DNA of 5,253 nt from assembly GCA_031259905.1 (NCBI GenBank), contig JAIRKS010000093.1, positions 1 to 5,253 on the forward strand, given 5' to 3'. The stretch is from Odoribacteraceae bacterium. GTDB lineage: Bacteria; Bacteroidota; Bacteroidia; Bacteroidales; Marinifilaceae. Below, piece after piece: positions 1-5,253 of the stretch (its first letter is position 1; every line of letters begins with the position of its first letter). The notes beneath the pieces are model-generated. The model worked only from the letters and a program-made list of their open reading frames with translations. It ran no database searches and had not been told where the DNA came from. A program made the translations under genes and the position numbers.

Positions 1-126
1 TAATCGCTCGACGGAGCTCCGTAATTGCCCGACGGAGCTCCGTAATCGCTCGACGGAGCTCCGTAATCGCTCGACGGAGCTCCGTAATCACTCGACGGAG
101 CTCCGTAATCGCCCGACAGGGCAATG
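1..126. repeat. Tandem array of a 21-bp unit with a central palindrome (5 intact copies plus 1 degenerate)
   Basis: Six head-to-tail 21-bp units start at 1, 22, 43, 64, 85 and 106. Units 1, 3 and 4 are identical. Unit 2 differs at two bases and unit 5 at one. Unit 6 keeps only its left half and then diverges. Each unit boundary creates a perfect 12-bp palindrome, ACGGAGCTCCGT, at 11-22, 32-43, 53-64, 74-85 and 95-106, spaced exactly 21 bp. Unit 6 instead has a small hairpin (GCCC, loop GACA, GGGC; 111-122). The array begins at the first base of the window, so its left end is unknown. It ends 23 bp before the stop codon of the response regulator on the other strand and would lie in that gene's 3' untranslated region. 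The repeat is seen directly; its function is unknown. It could be a set of binding sites for a dimeric protein, a structured RNA 3' end, or a passive repeat. Confidence 0.95.
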
Positions 127-149
127 TACAGGGATGACGCGGGGGGGGG

Positions 150-1490
150 CTACTCGCCGGCGGCGTGGTCGAGACCGTAGGCCCGTAACTTGTTGTAGAG
201 GGTTTTCCTGTCGACTTGCAGGACGCGCGCGGCCTCGGTCTTGTTGTTATCGCAGCGCGACAGCACCTCGACGATCAGGTCGCGTTCCATCTCCCGGCGG
301 CTGCCGGGGAGGCGTGGCGGGGGGGGGGGGGCGACGGACTTCCACAGCTCGGCGGGGAGTTGATCGCGCGTGATGAACTTCCCGGTGCAGAGCAGCGTGG
401 CGCGCTTGATGACGTTGCGCATCTCGCGGAGGTTGCCCGGCCAGCGGTATTGCTGGAAGATCTCCAGCACGAGGGGATCGAACCCCGTCACCTCCTTCTC
501 CAGCTCGGCGGTAGAGCGGTCGAGGAAATGGTTCGCGAAGAGGGGGATGTCCTCCTTCCTCTCGCGCAGCGGGAGCGCCACGAGCGAGAACTCGTTGAGG
601 CGGTGGTAGAGATCCTCGCGGAAACGCCCGGCGTCGACGGCCTCTTTCAGGTTATCGTTCGTCGCCGAGATCACGCGCACGTCGACGGCCACGTCCCGTT
701 GCCCGCCGACGGGGCGCACGCGCCGTTCCTCGAGCACGCGGAGGAGTTGCACCTGCACGTCGCGCGGGAGGTTGCCGATCTCGTCGAGGAAGAGCGTCCC
801 GCCGGAGGCGATGGTGAAGTAGCCCTCCTTGTCGGAGATGGCGCCGGTGAACGATCCCCTCACGTGACCGAAGAACTCGCTGCCGGCAAGCTCGCGGGGG
901 ATGGCGCCACAGTCGACGGCGACGAACGGGCCGGTAGCGCGGTGGCTCGTCTCGTGGACGCGGCGGGCGATGTATTCCTTGCCCGTGCCGCTCTCGCCGC
1001 TGACGAGGACGGTCATCATGGTGGGGGCGACGAGGAGGAGATGGTCGTGCAGGCGCGTGGCCTCCTCGCTGACCCCCCTGAGATAGGGGGGGGAGGGGGA
1101 CGGCGGGGTGGATTTCTCGCGCGGGGCGCCGGCGGGCTTCAGCGCCTCGTGGAGGAGCTTCAGGATCTCGTCGGGGATCACGGGCTTGGCGACGTAGTCG
1201 AACGCCCCGAGCTTCATGGCCGTGACGGCGGTCTGGATGTCGGCGTAACCGGTCATGAGGATCACGCGGGTATCGCGGGCGCGCTCCTTGACGTGCCGCA
1301 GCAAGTCGATGCCGTCGTGATCGGGGAGGCGCAGGTCCGTCAGGATGACGTCGTAGCTCTTGCTCTTGAGCGCGTCGATCGCCCCGGCGTGCGAGAAGGC
1401 GCTATCTGCCTGGAATCTCCGTTTCTCGAGCCAGGCCCTTAACATGGTGCAGAAGGTGGTGTCGTCGTCGACGATGAGTACTCGTGGCAT
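150..1490 (-). CDS. NtrC-family sigma-54-dependent response regulator (receiver, AAA+, Fis-type HTH)
   Basis: A 446-residue protein of normal length for the family, with three domains. The receiver (about 1-118) has the acidic pair D8/D9, phospho-acceptor D52, T80 and K102. After a Pro/Ser-rich linker comes the AAA+ sigma-54 interaction domain (about 140-370), with Walker A GESGTGKE (165-172), the sigma-54 contact loop GSFTGA (212-217), Walker B GTLFLDE (231-237), putative arginine fingers R291 and R297, and the sensor II region WPGNLRE (350-356). A polyproline linker (388-392) precedes the C-terminal Fis-type helix-turn-helix (about 400-440). By family knowledge, phosphorylation of D52 by a histidine kinase would drive ATP-dependent remodelling of sigma-54 RNA polymerase bound to distant enhancer sites. 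I chose the ATG at 1490 because the receiver begins with MPRVLIVDDD and a -7 box (1508-1515) lies inside the longer reading frame that could start at 1550. The contact loop has Ser where Ala is usual. No kinase gene is in the window, so the stimulus is unknown. The gene contains two long C tracts. Confidence 0.95.
   Translation of the reverse strand: MPRVLIVDDDTTFCTMLRAWLEKRRFQADSAFSHAGAIDALKSKSYDVILTDLRLPDHDGIDLLRHVKERARDTRVILMTGYADIQTAVTAMKLGAFDYVAKPVIPDEILKLLHEALKPAGAPREKSTPPSPSPPYLRGVSEEATRLHDHLLLVAPTMMTVLVSGESGTGKEYIARRVHETSHRATGPFVAVDCGAIPRELAGSEFFGHVRGSFTGAISDKEGYFTIASGGTLFLDEIGNLPRDVQVQLLRVLEERRVRPVGGQRDVAVDVRVISATNDNLKEAVDAGRFREDLYHRLNEFSLVALPLRERKEDIPLFANHFLDRSTAELEKEVTGFDPLVLEIFQQYRWPGNLREMRNVIKRATLLCTGKFITRDQLPAELWKSVAPPPPPRLPGSRREMERDLIVEVLSRCDNNKTEAARVLQVDRKTLYNKLRAYGLDHAAGE
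319..331 (-). repeat. C13 homopolymer tract inside the response-regulator gene
   Basis: Thirteen consecutive G on the plus strand read as C13 in the coding strand, covering codons 387-391 in the polyproline linker between the AAA+ domain and the Fis-type HTH. As given, the frame is intact. I translated both slipped frames by hand. Loss of one C gives a TGA at the plus-strand bases just after the ATGGAACGCG stretch, about 17 codons downstream. Gain of one C gives a TAA about 27 codons downstream. Either change removes the HTH while leaving the receiver and AAA+ domains whole. Tracts of this length are classic slippage sites in other bacteria; whether this one varies is not shown here. Confidence 0.9.
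1086..1099 (-). repeat. C-rich tract (C5, T, C8 on the coding strand) in the receiver-AAA+ linker
   Basis: Plus-strand G8 (1086-1093), one A, then G5 (1095-1099) encode the Pro/Ser stretch around residues 130-135, in the linker joining the receiver to the AAA+ domain. It is shorter than the C13 tract and interrupted, so less likely to slip often. A slip here would truncate the protein before the ATPase domain. A third run, G9 at 141-149, lies just past the stop codon and does not affect the protein. Confidence 0.85.
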
Positions 1491-1507
1491 ACGTTTTGTT
1501 TTTGTTA

Positions 1508-1515
1508 CGAATGTA
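1508..1515 (-). promoter_or_regulatory. Promoter -7 box for the response regulator
   Basis: Read on the minus strand this is TACATTCG, one base from the Bacteroidetes primary-sigma -7 consensus TAnnTTTG. It lies 17 bp upstream of the chosen ATG, leaving an A-rich leader of only about 10 nt. I see no clear TTTG -33 element at 19-21 bp upstream. No sigma-54 (GG-N10-GC) signature is present in the intergenic region on either strand. Confidence 0.6.
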
Positions 1516-1584
1516 CTCCCAATAAGTGGCTCTCCCCGCGATTTTAACATACTTTAGTTCGGGGCAGTATCCGGGAAATAGGTG

Positions 1585-1592
1585 TACCTTCG
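1585..1592 (+). promoter_or_regulatory. Promoter -7 box for the exported DUF4468-type gene
   Basis: TACCTTCG matches the Bacteroidetes -7 pattern TAnnTTTG except for C at the seventh base. It ends 29 bp before the ATG at 1622, giving a predicted leader of about 20-25 nt that is A-rich, with no Shine-Dalgarno sequence. The -33 element is poor: the nearest candidate, TTCG at 1558-1561, is 23 bp away. The box is divergent from the response-regulator promoter, about 70 bp apart. Confidence 0.5.
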
Positions 1593-1621
1593 CGTAGTAT
1601 TTACTGTAAAAAACAAATTGT

Positions 1622-2602
1622 ATGAACAAAACATGTTTACTGTTATGGTGTTTGCTCCCGTCGTCGTTGGCGGCGCAGGATGTATCGAGATACCTGGAAG
1701 GGGCCGTGCCGGAGAAGGACGGCCGGGTAGTGTTCACGCGGGAAGTGGCGGCGCCGGGGCTATCGCGCGCGGCGCTGTTCGCGCGGGTCGAGGAGATGGC
1801 GGGGAAGCGGTTCGCGGGGGAGGGTGACGAGCGCGCGGGGACGATTTACGCGAATGCCGACGAGGGGGTGGTGATTTGTCACGGGAGGGAATACCTGGTG
1901 TTCGTGCAGAAGGCGCTGGTGCTGGATCGCGCGCTGGTCGATTACCAGGTGACGTACACGTGCGACGACGGGAAATGCACGATGGAGGTCGCGCGCGTCC
2001 GTTACCTGTACGGGGAGGAGTCCCCGGTGCGTTACCTCGCCGAGGAGTGGATCACCGACAAGCACGCGTACGACAAGAAACGGGGACGACTGCTCAGGGG
2101 GAACGACAAGTTCCGGGTGAAGACGATAGACCTCGTCGACGGGCTGGAGAGCCTGCTCGCGGAGACTGCGCGGGGGGGCGGGGTGATGCTGCCGTCGCTC
2201 GTGTCGTCCCCGTCGGCGGGCGTTCCTTCACGGGAGGGATACCGGCGCGTACTGCCCGTGGAGATGGACGGTAACTTTATTAACATGTTGCTGAACGGGA
2301 GTCTCCTGCTTTCCGGCGAGGGGGAGGGCAGCGTCACGCGCTGGGGAGGCATCGGGTATCTTTTCGACCGGCCGGTGGTGTACTGCTTCGCCGATCCCGG
2401 CGCGACGCCCGGCACGACGTACACGTTGACGTGGAGCGCGACGGGTCAGTGGCCCGGCTTCTACCGGGAGGTGATCTTCGAGTGTCGCGCGCTCTTTTCC
2501 CGTCAGCTCGCGCCCGGCGATCTCGCTGCCGGGGAGTTGAAGAACGTGCATCCCCTGCCGTGCCTGCACGCCGGCGAGATCGTCGCCGCGTGGGTGAAGT
2601 GA
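1622..2602 (+). CDS. Exported protein: DUF4468 domain plus shortened flavin-reductase-like domain
   Basis: A 326-residue protein. Residues 1-18 form a signal peptide (Asn-Lys, then a Leu/Trp-rich core) with likely signal peptidase I cleavage after A18, before QD, so the mature protein should be periplasmic or at the envelope. Residues about 25-180 resemble DUF4468, a TBP-like-fold domain of secreted Bacteroidetes proteins. Recognisable features are VPEKDGRVVFTREV near the start, the central EGVVICHGREY strand, and the terminal EEWITDK...KFRVKTIDLVDGLESLL segment. C114 and C119 (CDDGKC) could form a disulfide. A Gly/Ser/Pro linker (about 184-205) follows. Residues about 208-326 resemble a Bacteroidetes-type flavin reductase-like split barrel: the WGGIGYLFDRPVV strand (241-253), a YTL strand (267-269), an ECR strand (287-289) and a closing HAGEIV...VK (316-326). 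The usual middle segment is almost absent, so flavin binding is doubtful. Both family assignments are from memory of the families, DUF4468 more firmly. Role unknown; the RND transporter lies just downstream. Confidence 0.82.
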   Translation: MNKTCLLLWCLLPSSLAAQDVSRYLEGAVPEKDGRVVFTREVAAPGLSRAALFARVEEMAGKRFAGEGDERAGTIYANADEGVVICHGREYLVFVQKALVLDRALVDYQVTYTCDDGKCTMEVARVRYLYGEESPVRYLAEEWITDKHAYDKKRGRLLRGNDKFRVKTIDLVDGLESLLAETARGGGVMLPSLVSSPSAGVPSREGYRRVLPVEMDGNFINMLLNGSLLLSGEGEGSVTRWGGIGYLFDRPVVYCFADPGATPGTTYTLTWSATGQWPGFYREVIFECRALFSRQLAPGDLAAGELKNVHPLPCLHAGEIVAAWVK

Positions 2603-2646
2603 CGGGCACGCCCCCGGCACGCGGGCGCGAAGCGAAATAAATTGAC

Positions 2647-2654
2647 TACATTTG
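2647..2654 (+). promoter_or_regulatory. Promoter -7 box for the RND transporter
   Basis: TACATTTG is an exact match to the Bacteroidetes -7 consensus TAnnTTTG. It lies in the 76-bp gap between the two plus-strand genes and ends 24 bp before the ATG at 2679. No TTTG -33 element is visible at the usual spacing. This suggests the transporter has its own promoter, although readthrough from the upstream gene remains possible because I see no terminator with a U tract in the gap. Confidence 0.6.
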
Positions 2655-2678
2655 CCCGTCCGGGTAACACGATAAATC

Positions 2679-5027
2679 ATGTGGATCAAGATAGCAGGTA
2701 TACTTTTACGTAACCGGGTCGCCTTTCTCGTCGGCGTCCCGTGCATCACGCTTTTCCTTGGCGTGCAGATCAGGAAGGCGGAGATGTCCTACGAGTATTC
2801 GGGCCTGCTCCCGTCGACGGATAGCGCTTACATGGACTACGTCGAGTTTCACGAGACCTTCGGGCAGGAGGGCAACGTGATGGTGTTCGGGTTTCAGGAC
2901 AGCGCGTTCTACCGGCTCGACAAGTTGAACGACTGGATCGCCACCCGTGAACGCGTCAAGGCGACGCCGGGCGTGGTGGCGCTGGTGGACGTCACGCGCG
3001 CGTATAACCTGGTCAAGGATACCGTGACGCGGTCGTTCGAGATCACGCCGGTCTTCCCGGAGCGGGTGCGCGACGAGAGGGAGATGGATAGCCTGACGCG
3101 CGTCGTCGAGTCGCTCCCCTTCTACGACGGCACGCTCTTTAACAAGGAAAAGCATATCTACGGGATGATGCTCACCGTCGCCGAGGAGGTGATGAGGACG
3201 CCCGCGCGGGTGGGGCTGGTGAAAGAGGTGGTGAGCATCACGAGGGAGTTCAGCGACAAGTACCGCCTCGAGATGCACTACTCCGGGCTGCCGTACATAC
3301 GGGTGGTCAACGCCGAGAACCTGAAAGGGGAGATGTACATGTTCATCCTCCTGTCGCTGCTGGTCACGACGTGCGTGCTATACCTTTTCTTCCGGTCGTC
3401 GCGGACGGTAGGCTTTTGCCTGCTGATCGTGCTGGTTTGCGTGTGCTGGACGGTGGGGGTGATGTCCATGATGGGATTAAAGATCACGCTGCTGACGGCG
3501 ATGGTGCCCCCGCTGCTGATCGTGATCTGCGTGCCGAACATGGTGTTCATGATTAATAAATTCCACGCGGAGTACGACCGGCACGGGAACAAGATCAAGG
3601 CCCTCCAGCGCATGATAGAGAAGGTCGGCAACGCCTCCTTCACGTGCAACCTGACGACCGCCGCCGGCTTCGGCACGTTCGTCATCACCTCCAGCAGCAT
3701 CCTCGTCGACTTCGGGATCACCGCCTCCATCGGCATCGCCTTCGTCTTCCTCATCTGCCTCGTGCTCGTCCCCTGCATCTTCAGCTTCCTGCCGCCGCCC
3801 GACAGCCGGCAAACCAGGCACCTGCATAACCCAAGGATCAGGGGGATGCTCGAGAGGGCCGTCGCGACCGTGTTGCGCCGCAAGCGCCGCGTGTACGTCG
3901 TCATCTCGCTGCTCGTGGCGCTCGCCCTCGTCGGGCTTTCCCGGATCGAGACCACGGGATACATGATCGAGGACTTGAAGGAGACGGACCCGATCCGGCG
4001 TGACCTGGCCTTCTTCGAGGAGAATTTCGACGGGCTGATGCCTCTCGAGGTGACCGTCGACTTCAAGAGGCCGCGGCAGGCCACGAGTCTCCCCAACCTG
4101 GAGCGCCTCGACGGCTTCTCCGCGGAGATTGCCAACGACGGGGACATCTCCCGACCGGTATCCATCGTCGAGGCCGTCAAGTTCGCCAACCAGGCGTTCT
4201 ATAACGGCAACCCCGCCTATTACAAGTTGCCGACCGGGCAAACCAGGAATTTTATCCTGAAATACGCCTCCGGGATCGCCGGGGATGCCGGGAACATGGC
4301 AAGCTCGTTCGTCGACTCCTCCATGCAGCGCGTCCGCCTGAGCTTCCGCGTGAAGGACATCGGGACGGTCAAGATGCAGGAGAAGGAGGAGAAGATCTAC
4401 CGGGTCGCCGAACGCTACTTCCCGGGGGAGAAGTACCGGGTGAAGGTCACCGGGTCGAGCATCATCAACTCGCGGGGGACGCGTTACCTGGTCGAGAACC
4501 TCTTCGCGTCGCTGGCGCTGGCGATCGCCTTCATCGCGTTGCTCATGGCGTGGACGTTCAGGAGCAAGCGGATGGTGCTCGTCGCGATGCTCCCCAACAT
4601 CCTCCCGCAGCTGCTGACGGCCGGGCTGATGGGGTACCTCGGTATCCCGATCAAGGCATCGACGGTGCTCGTCTTTAGCATCGCCTTCGGCATCTCCGTC
4701 GACGGTACGATCCACTACCTCGCCAAGTATCGCCAGGAGCTGCGCCCCACCCGCCGCGGGCGCAAGGAGATCCCCGTCGCCGCCATCTCCGCCCTCAAGG
4801 AGACCGGCCCCAGCATGATCTACAACGCCGTTATCCTCTTCTTCGGCTTCGGGATCTTCGCGCTTTCCGACTTCGGGGGGACCGTGGCGCTGGGTATTCT
4901 CGTTTCGATCACGTTGCTCACGACGATGTTCTCCAACCTCCTCTTCCTCCCGTCGATCCTGCTCACGCTGGACAGGCTTTCCCGCGGGAAGGCCGGACGC
5001 GACGCGTCCGCCGGGGGGGACAGGTAG
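2679..5027 (+). CDS. RND superfamily transporter, MMPL/HAE3-like, with 12 TM segments
   Basis: A 782-residue inner-membrane protein of normal length for the two-fold repeated MMPL/HAE3 group. Each half has one TM segment, a large periplasmic loop and five more TM segments. In the first half TM1 is about 12-30, the loop 33-215 and TM2-6 about 219-371. In the second half TM7 is about 404-420, the loop 425-605 and TM8-12 about 607-763. A cytoplasmic linker (about 373-402) joins the halves. The tail after 764 is short and charged. The TM4-equivalent of the second half keeps the acidic proton-relay motif GISVD (671-675; D675). The matching first-half site reads CVPN (284-287) with no acid. CNLTTAAGFGTF (323-334) is a typical conserved segment. 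By family knowledge these proteins use proton flow to move lipids or other hydrophobic molecules in the envelope; the substrate cannot be told from sequence. No membrane-fusion protein or TolC-like partner is encoded in the window, which fits HAE3-type rather than tripartite HAE1-type pumps. The start is supported by the -7 box 24 bp upstream. Confidence 0.93.
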   Translation: MWIKIAGILLRNRVAFLVGVPCITLFLGVQIRKAEMSYEYSGLLPSTDSAYMDYVEFHETFGQEGNVMVFGFQDSAFYRLDKLNDWIATRERVKATPGVVALVDVTRAYNLVKDTVTRSFEITPVFPERVRDEREMDSLTRVVESLPFYDGTLFNKEKHIYGMMLTVAEEVMRTPARVGLVKEVVSITREFSDKYRLEMHYSGLPYIRVVNAENLKGEMYMFILLSLLVTTCVLYLFFRSSRTVGFCLLIVLVCVCWTVGVMSMMGLKITLLTAMVPPLLIVICVPNMVFMINKFHAEYDRHGNKIKALQRMIEKVGNASFTCNLTTAAGFGTFVITSSSILVDFGITASIGIAFVFLICLVLVPCIFSFLPPPDSRQTRHLHNPRIRGMLERAVATVLRRKRRVYVVISLLVALALVGLSRIETTGYMIEDLKETDPIRRDLAFFEENFDGLMPLEVTVDFKRPRQATSLPNLERLDGFSAEIANDGDISRPVSIVEAVKFANQAFYNGNPAYYKLPTGQTRNFILKYASGIAGDAGNMASSFVDSSMQRVRLSFRVKDIGTVKMQEKEEKIYRVAERYFPGEKYRVKVTGSSIINSRGTRYLVENLFASLALAIAFIALLMAWTFRSKRMVLVAMLPNILPQLLTAGLMGYLGIPIKASTVLVFSIAFGISVDGTIHYLAKYRQELRPTRRGRKEIPVAAISALKETGPSMIYNAVILFFGFGIFALSDFGGTVALGILVSITLLTTMFSNLLFLPSILLTLDRLSRGKAGRDASAGGDR

Positions 5028-5057
5028 CGCGTCCCGGGGTAAAACGAGGGGGACGTG
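5028..5057 (+). terminator. Possible stem-loop directly after the RND gene (non-canonical terminator)
   Basis: CGCGTCCC (5028-5035) can pair with GGGACGTG (5050-5057) to give an 8-bp stem with one G-U pair and a 14-nt loop, starting at the first base after the TAG stop. It is followed by an A run rather than a U run, so it is not a standard intrinsic terminator. It could protect the mRNA 3' end or act in a different way. The pairing is visible; the function is inferred. Confidence 0.3.
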
Positions 5058-5089
5058 AAAAAAAATAGTTAGAAAATGAGGGGGGATTG

Positions 5090-5120
5090 TTTCATGGTAA
5101 GGAAAAACGCGCTACATTCG
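5090..5120 (+). promoter_or_regulatory. Promoter for the partial gene at the right end
   Basis: The -7 box TACATTCG (5113-5120) is identical to the one used by the response regulator. TTTC at 5090-5093 sits 19 bp upstream, an acceptable spacing for a degenerate -33 element (consensus TTTG). An A-rich block (5057-5077) lies further upstream. The -7 box ends 49 bp before the proposed ATG at 5170, so the mRNA leader would be about 40-45 nt and A-rich. Confidence 0.6.
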
Positions 5121-5169
5121 CCCCGTGCGATGGAAAATACAGAACATAAACAATAAATAAAGCAGACAA

Positions 5170-5253
5170 ATGAGCAATAAACGAGATAAACTAACTAACA
5201 TGAAGCAGGTTGAAGATTTAAGGATTTTTACGTGTGAAGGGCTTGCAGGTGTC
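5170..5253 (+). CDS. Start of an unidentified protein, truncated by the window end
   Basis: An open frame of 28 codons beginning MSNKRDKLTNMKQVEDLRIF and continuing TCEGLAGV to the last base. A second in-frame ATG at 5200 (MKQVEDLRIF) is an alternative start; I prefer 5170 because the A-rich leader (ATAAATAAAGCAGACAA) ends there, but the choice is weak. The N-terminus is hydrophilic, with no signal peptide, so the product is probably cytoplasmic. Base composition is much more AT-rich than the genes to the left, which is common for gene starts in this group but could also mark a different gene origin. The promoter at 5090-5120 supports a real gene. I do not recognise the family from this fragment. 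Confidence 0.55.
   Translation, partial: MSNKRDKLTNMKQVEDLRIFTCEGLAGV

Noticed and set aside
1..126. Tandem array as coding sequence (heptapeptide repeat) or as a CRISPR array
   Set aside because: Because 21 is a multiple of three, most frames stay open by default; no start codon or leader supports translation. The units are contiguous with no variable spacers, so it is not CRISPR.
216..1442. Long plus-strand open frame of 408 codons opposite the response regulator
   Set aside because: It is a shadow of the GC-rich regulator gene: composition is Glu/Gly/Val/Ala/His-rich with no domain pattern, whereas the minus strand encodes a complete, motif-rich protein.
1491..1550. N-terminal extension of the response regulator to an ATG at 1550
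   Set aside because: The extra 20 residues precede the canonical receiver start and cover a good -7 box (1508-1515), so the shorter start is preferred.
1491..1621. Sigma-54 promoter in the divergent intergenic region
   Set aside because: I checked both strands for GG and GC with 10-base spacing and found none.
1622..1681. Lipoprotein signal for the exported protein (Cys10 in LLWC)
   Set aside because: The position before Cys is Trp rather than Gly/Ala/Ser, and the region before it is too short; a signal peptidase I site after A18 fits better.
2604..2627. Intrinsic terminator between the exported protein gene and the transporter gene
   Set aside because: Short GC-rich inverted matches exist (for example CGCCC with GGGCG), but the stems are short or interrupted and no U tract follows.
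3477..4715. Long minus-strand open frame of 412 codons inside the transporter gene
   Set aside because: Asp/Glu/His/Arg-rich antisense translation of a GC-rich membrane-protein gene, with no recognisable motifs.

Overview
The window looks like chromosome from a GC-rich member of the Bacteroidota, probably order Bacteroidales. Three things point there: A-rich leaders without Shine-Dalgarno sequences, promoter -7 boxes of the Bacteroidetes type (TAnnTTTG, here mostly TACATTCG), and a secreted DUF4468-type protein, a family typical of this phylum. I cannot name the genus.

Layout. Positions 1-126 hold a tandem array of a 21-bp unit carrying five perfect copies of a 12-bp palindrome; the array may continue to the left of the window. 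Next, on the minus strand, is a complete NtrC-type sigma-54-dependent response regulator (150-1490). A 131-bp intergenic region with back-to-back promoters separates it from two plus-strand genes. The first (1622-2602) encodes an exported protein that joins a DUF4468 domain to what looks like a shortened flavin-reductase-like domain. The second (2679-5027) encodes a 12-TM RND/MMPL-family (HAE3-like) transporter. After a possible stem-loop and an A-rich intergenic region, another promoter leads into the start of an unidentified gene cut off by the window end (5170-5253).

How the parts may work together. The exported protein and the RND transporter have the same orientation, 76 bp apart, but each has its own -7 box. 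They may belong to the same envelope process, though the sequence does not prove it. The response regulator is divergent from them; its partner kinase is not in the window. I found no convincing sigma-54 promoter in the divergent intergenic region and only one weak candidate upstream of the transporter, so regulation of the neighbours is a hypothesis.

The most notable points are a 13-base C tract inside the regulator gene, where a one-base slip either way removes the DNA-binding domain (a possible phase switch); the phased palindrome array just beyond its stop codon; and the unusual two-domain make-up of the exported protein.
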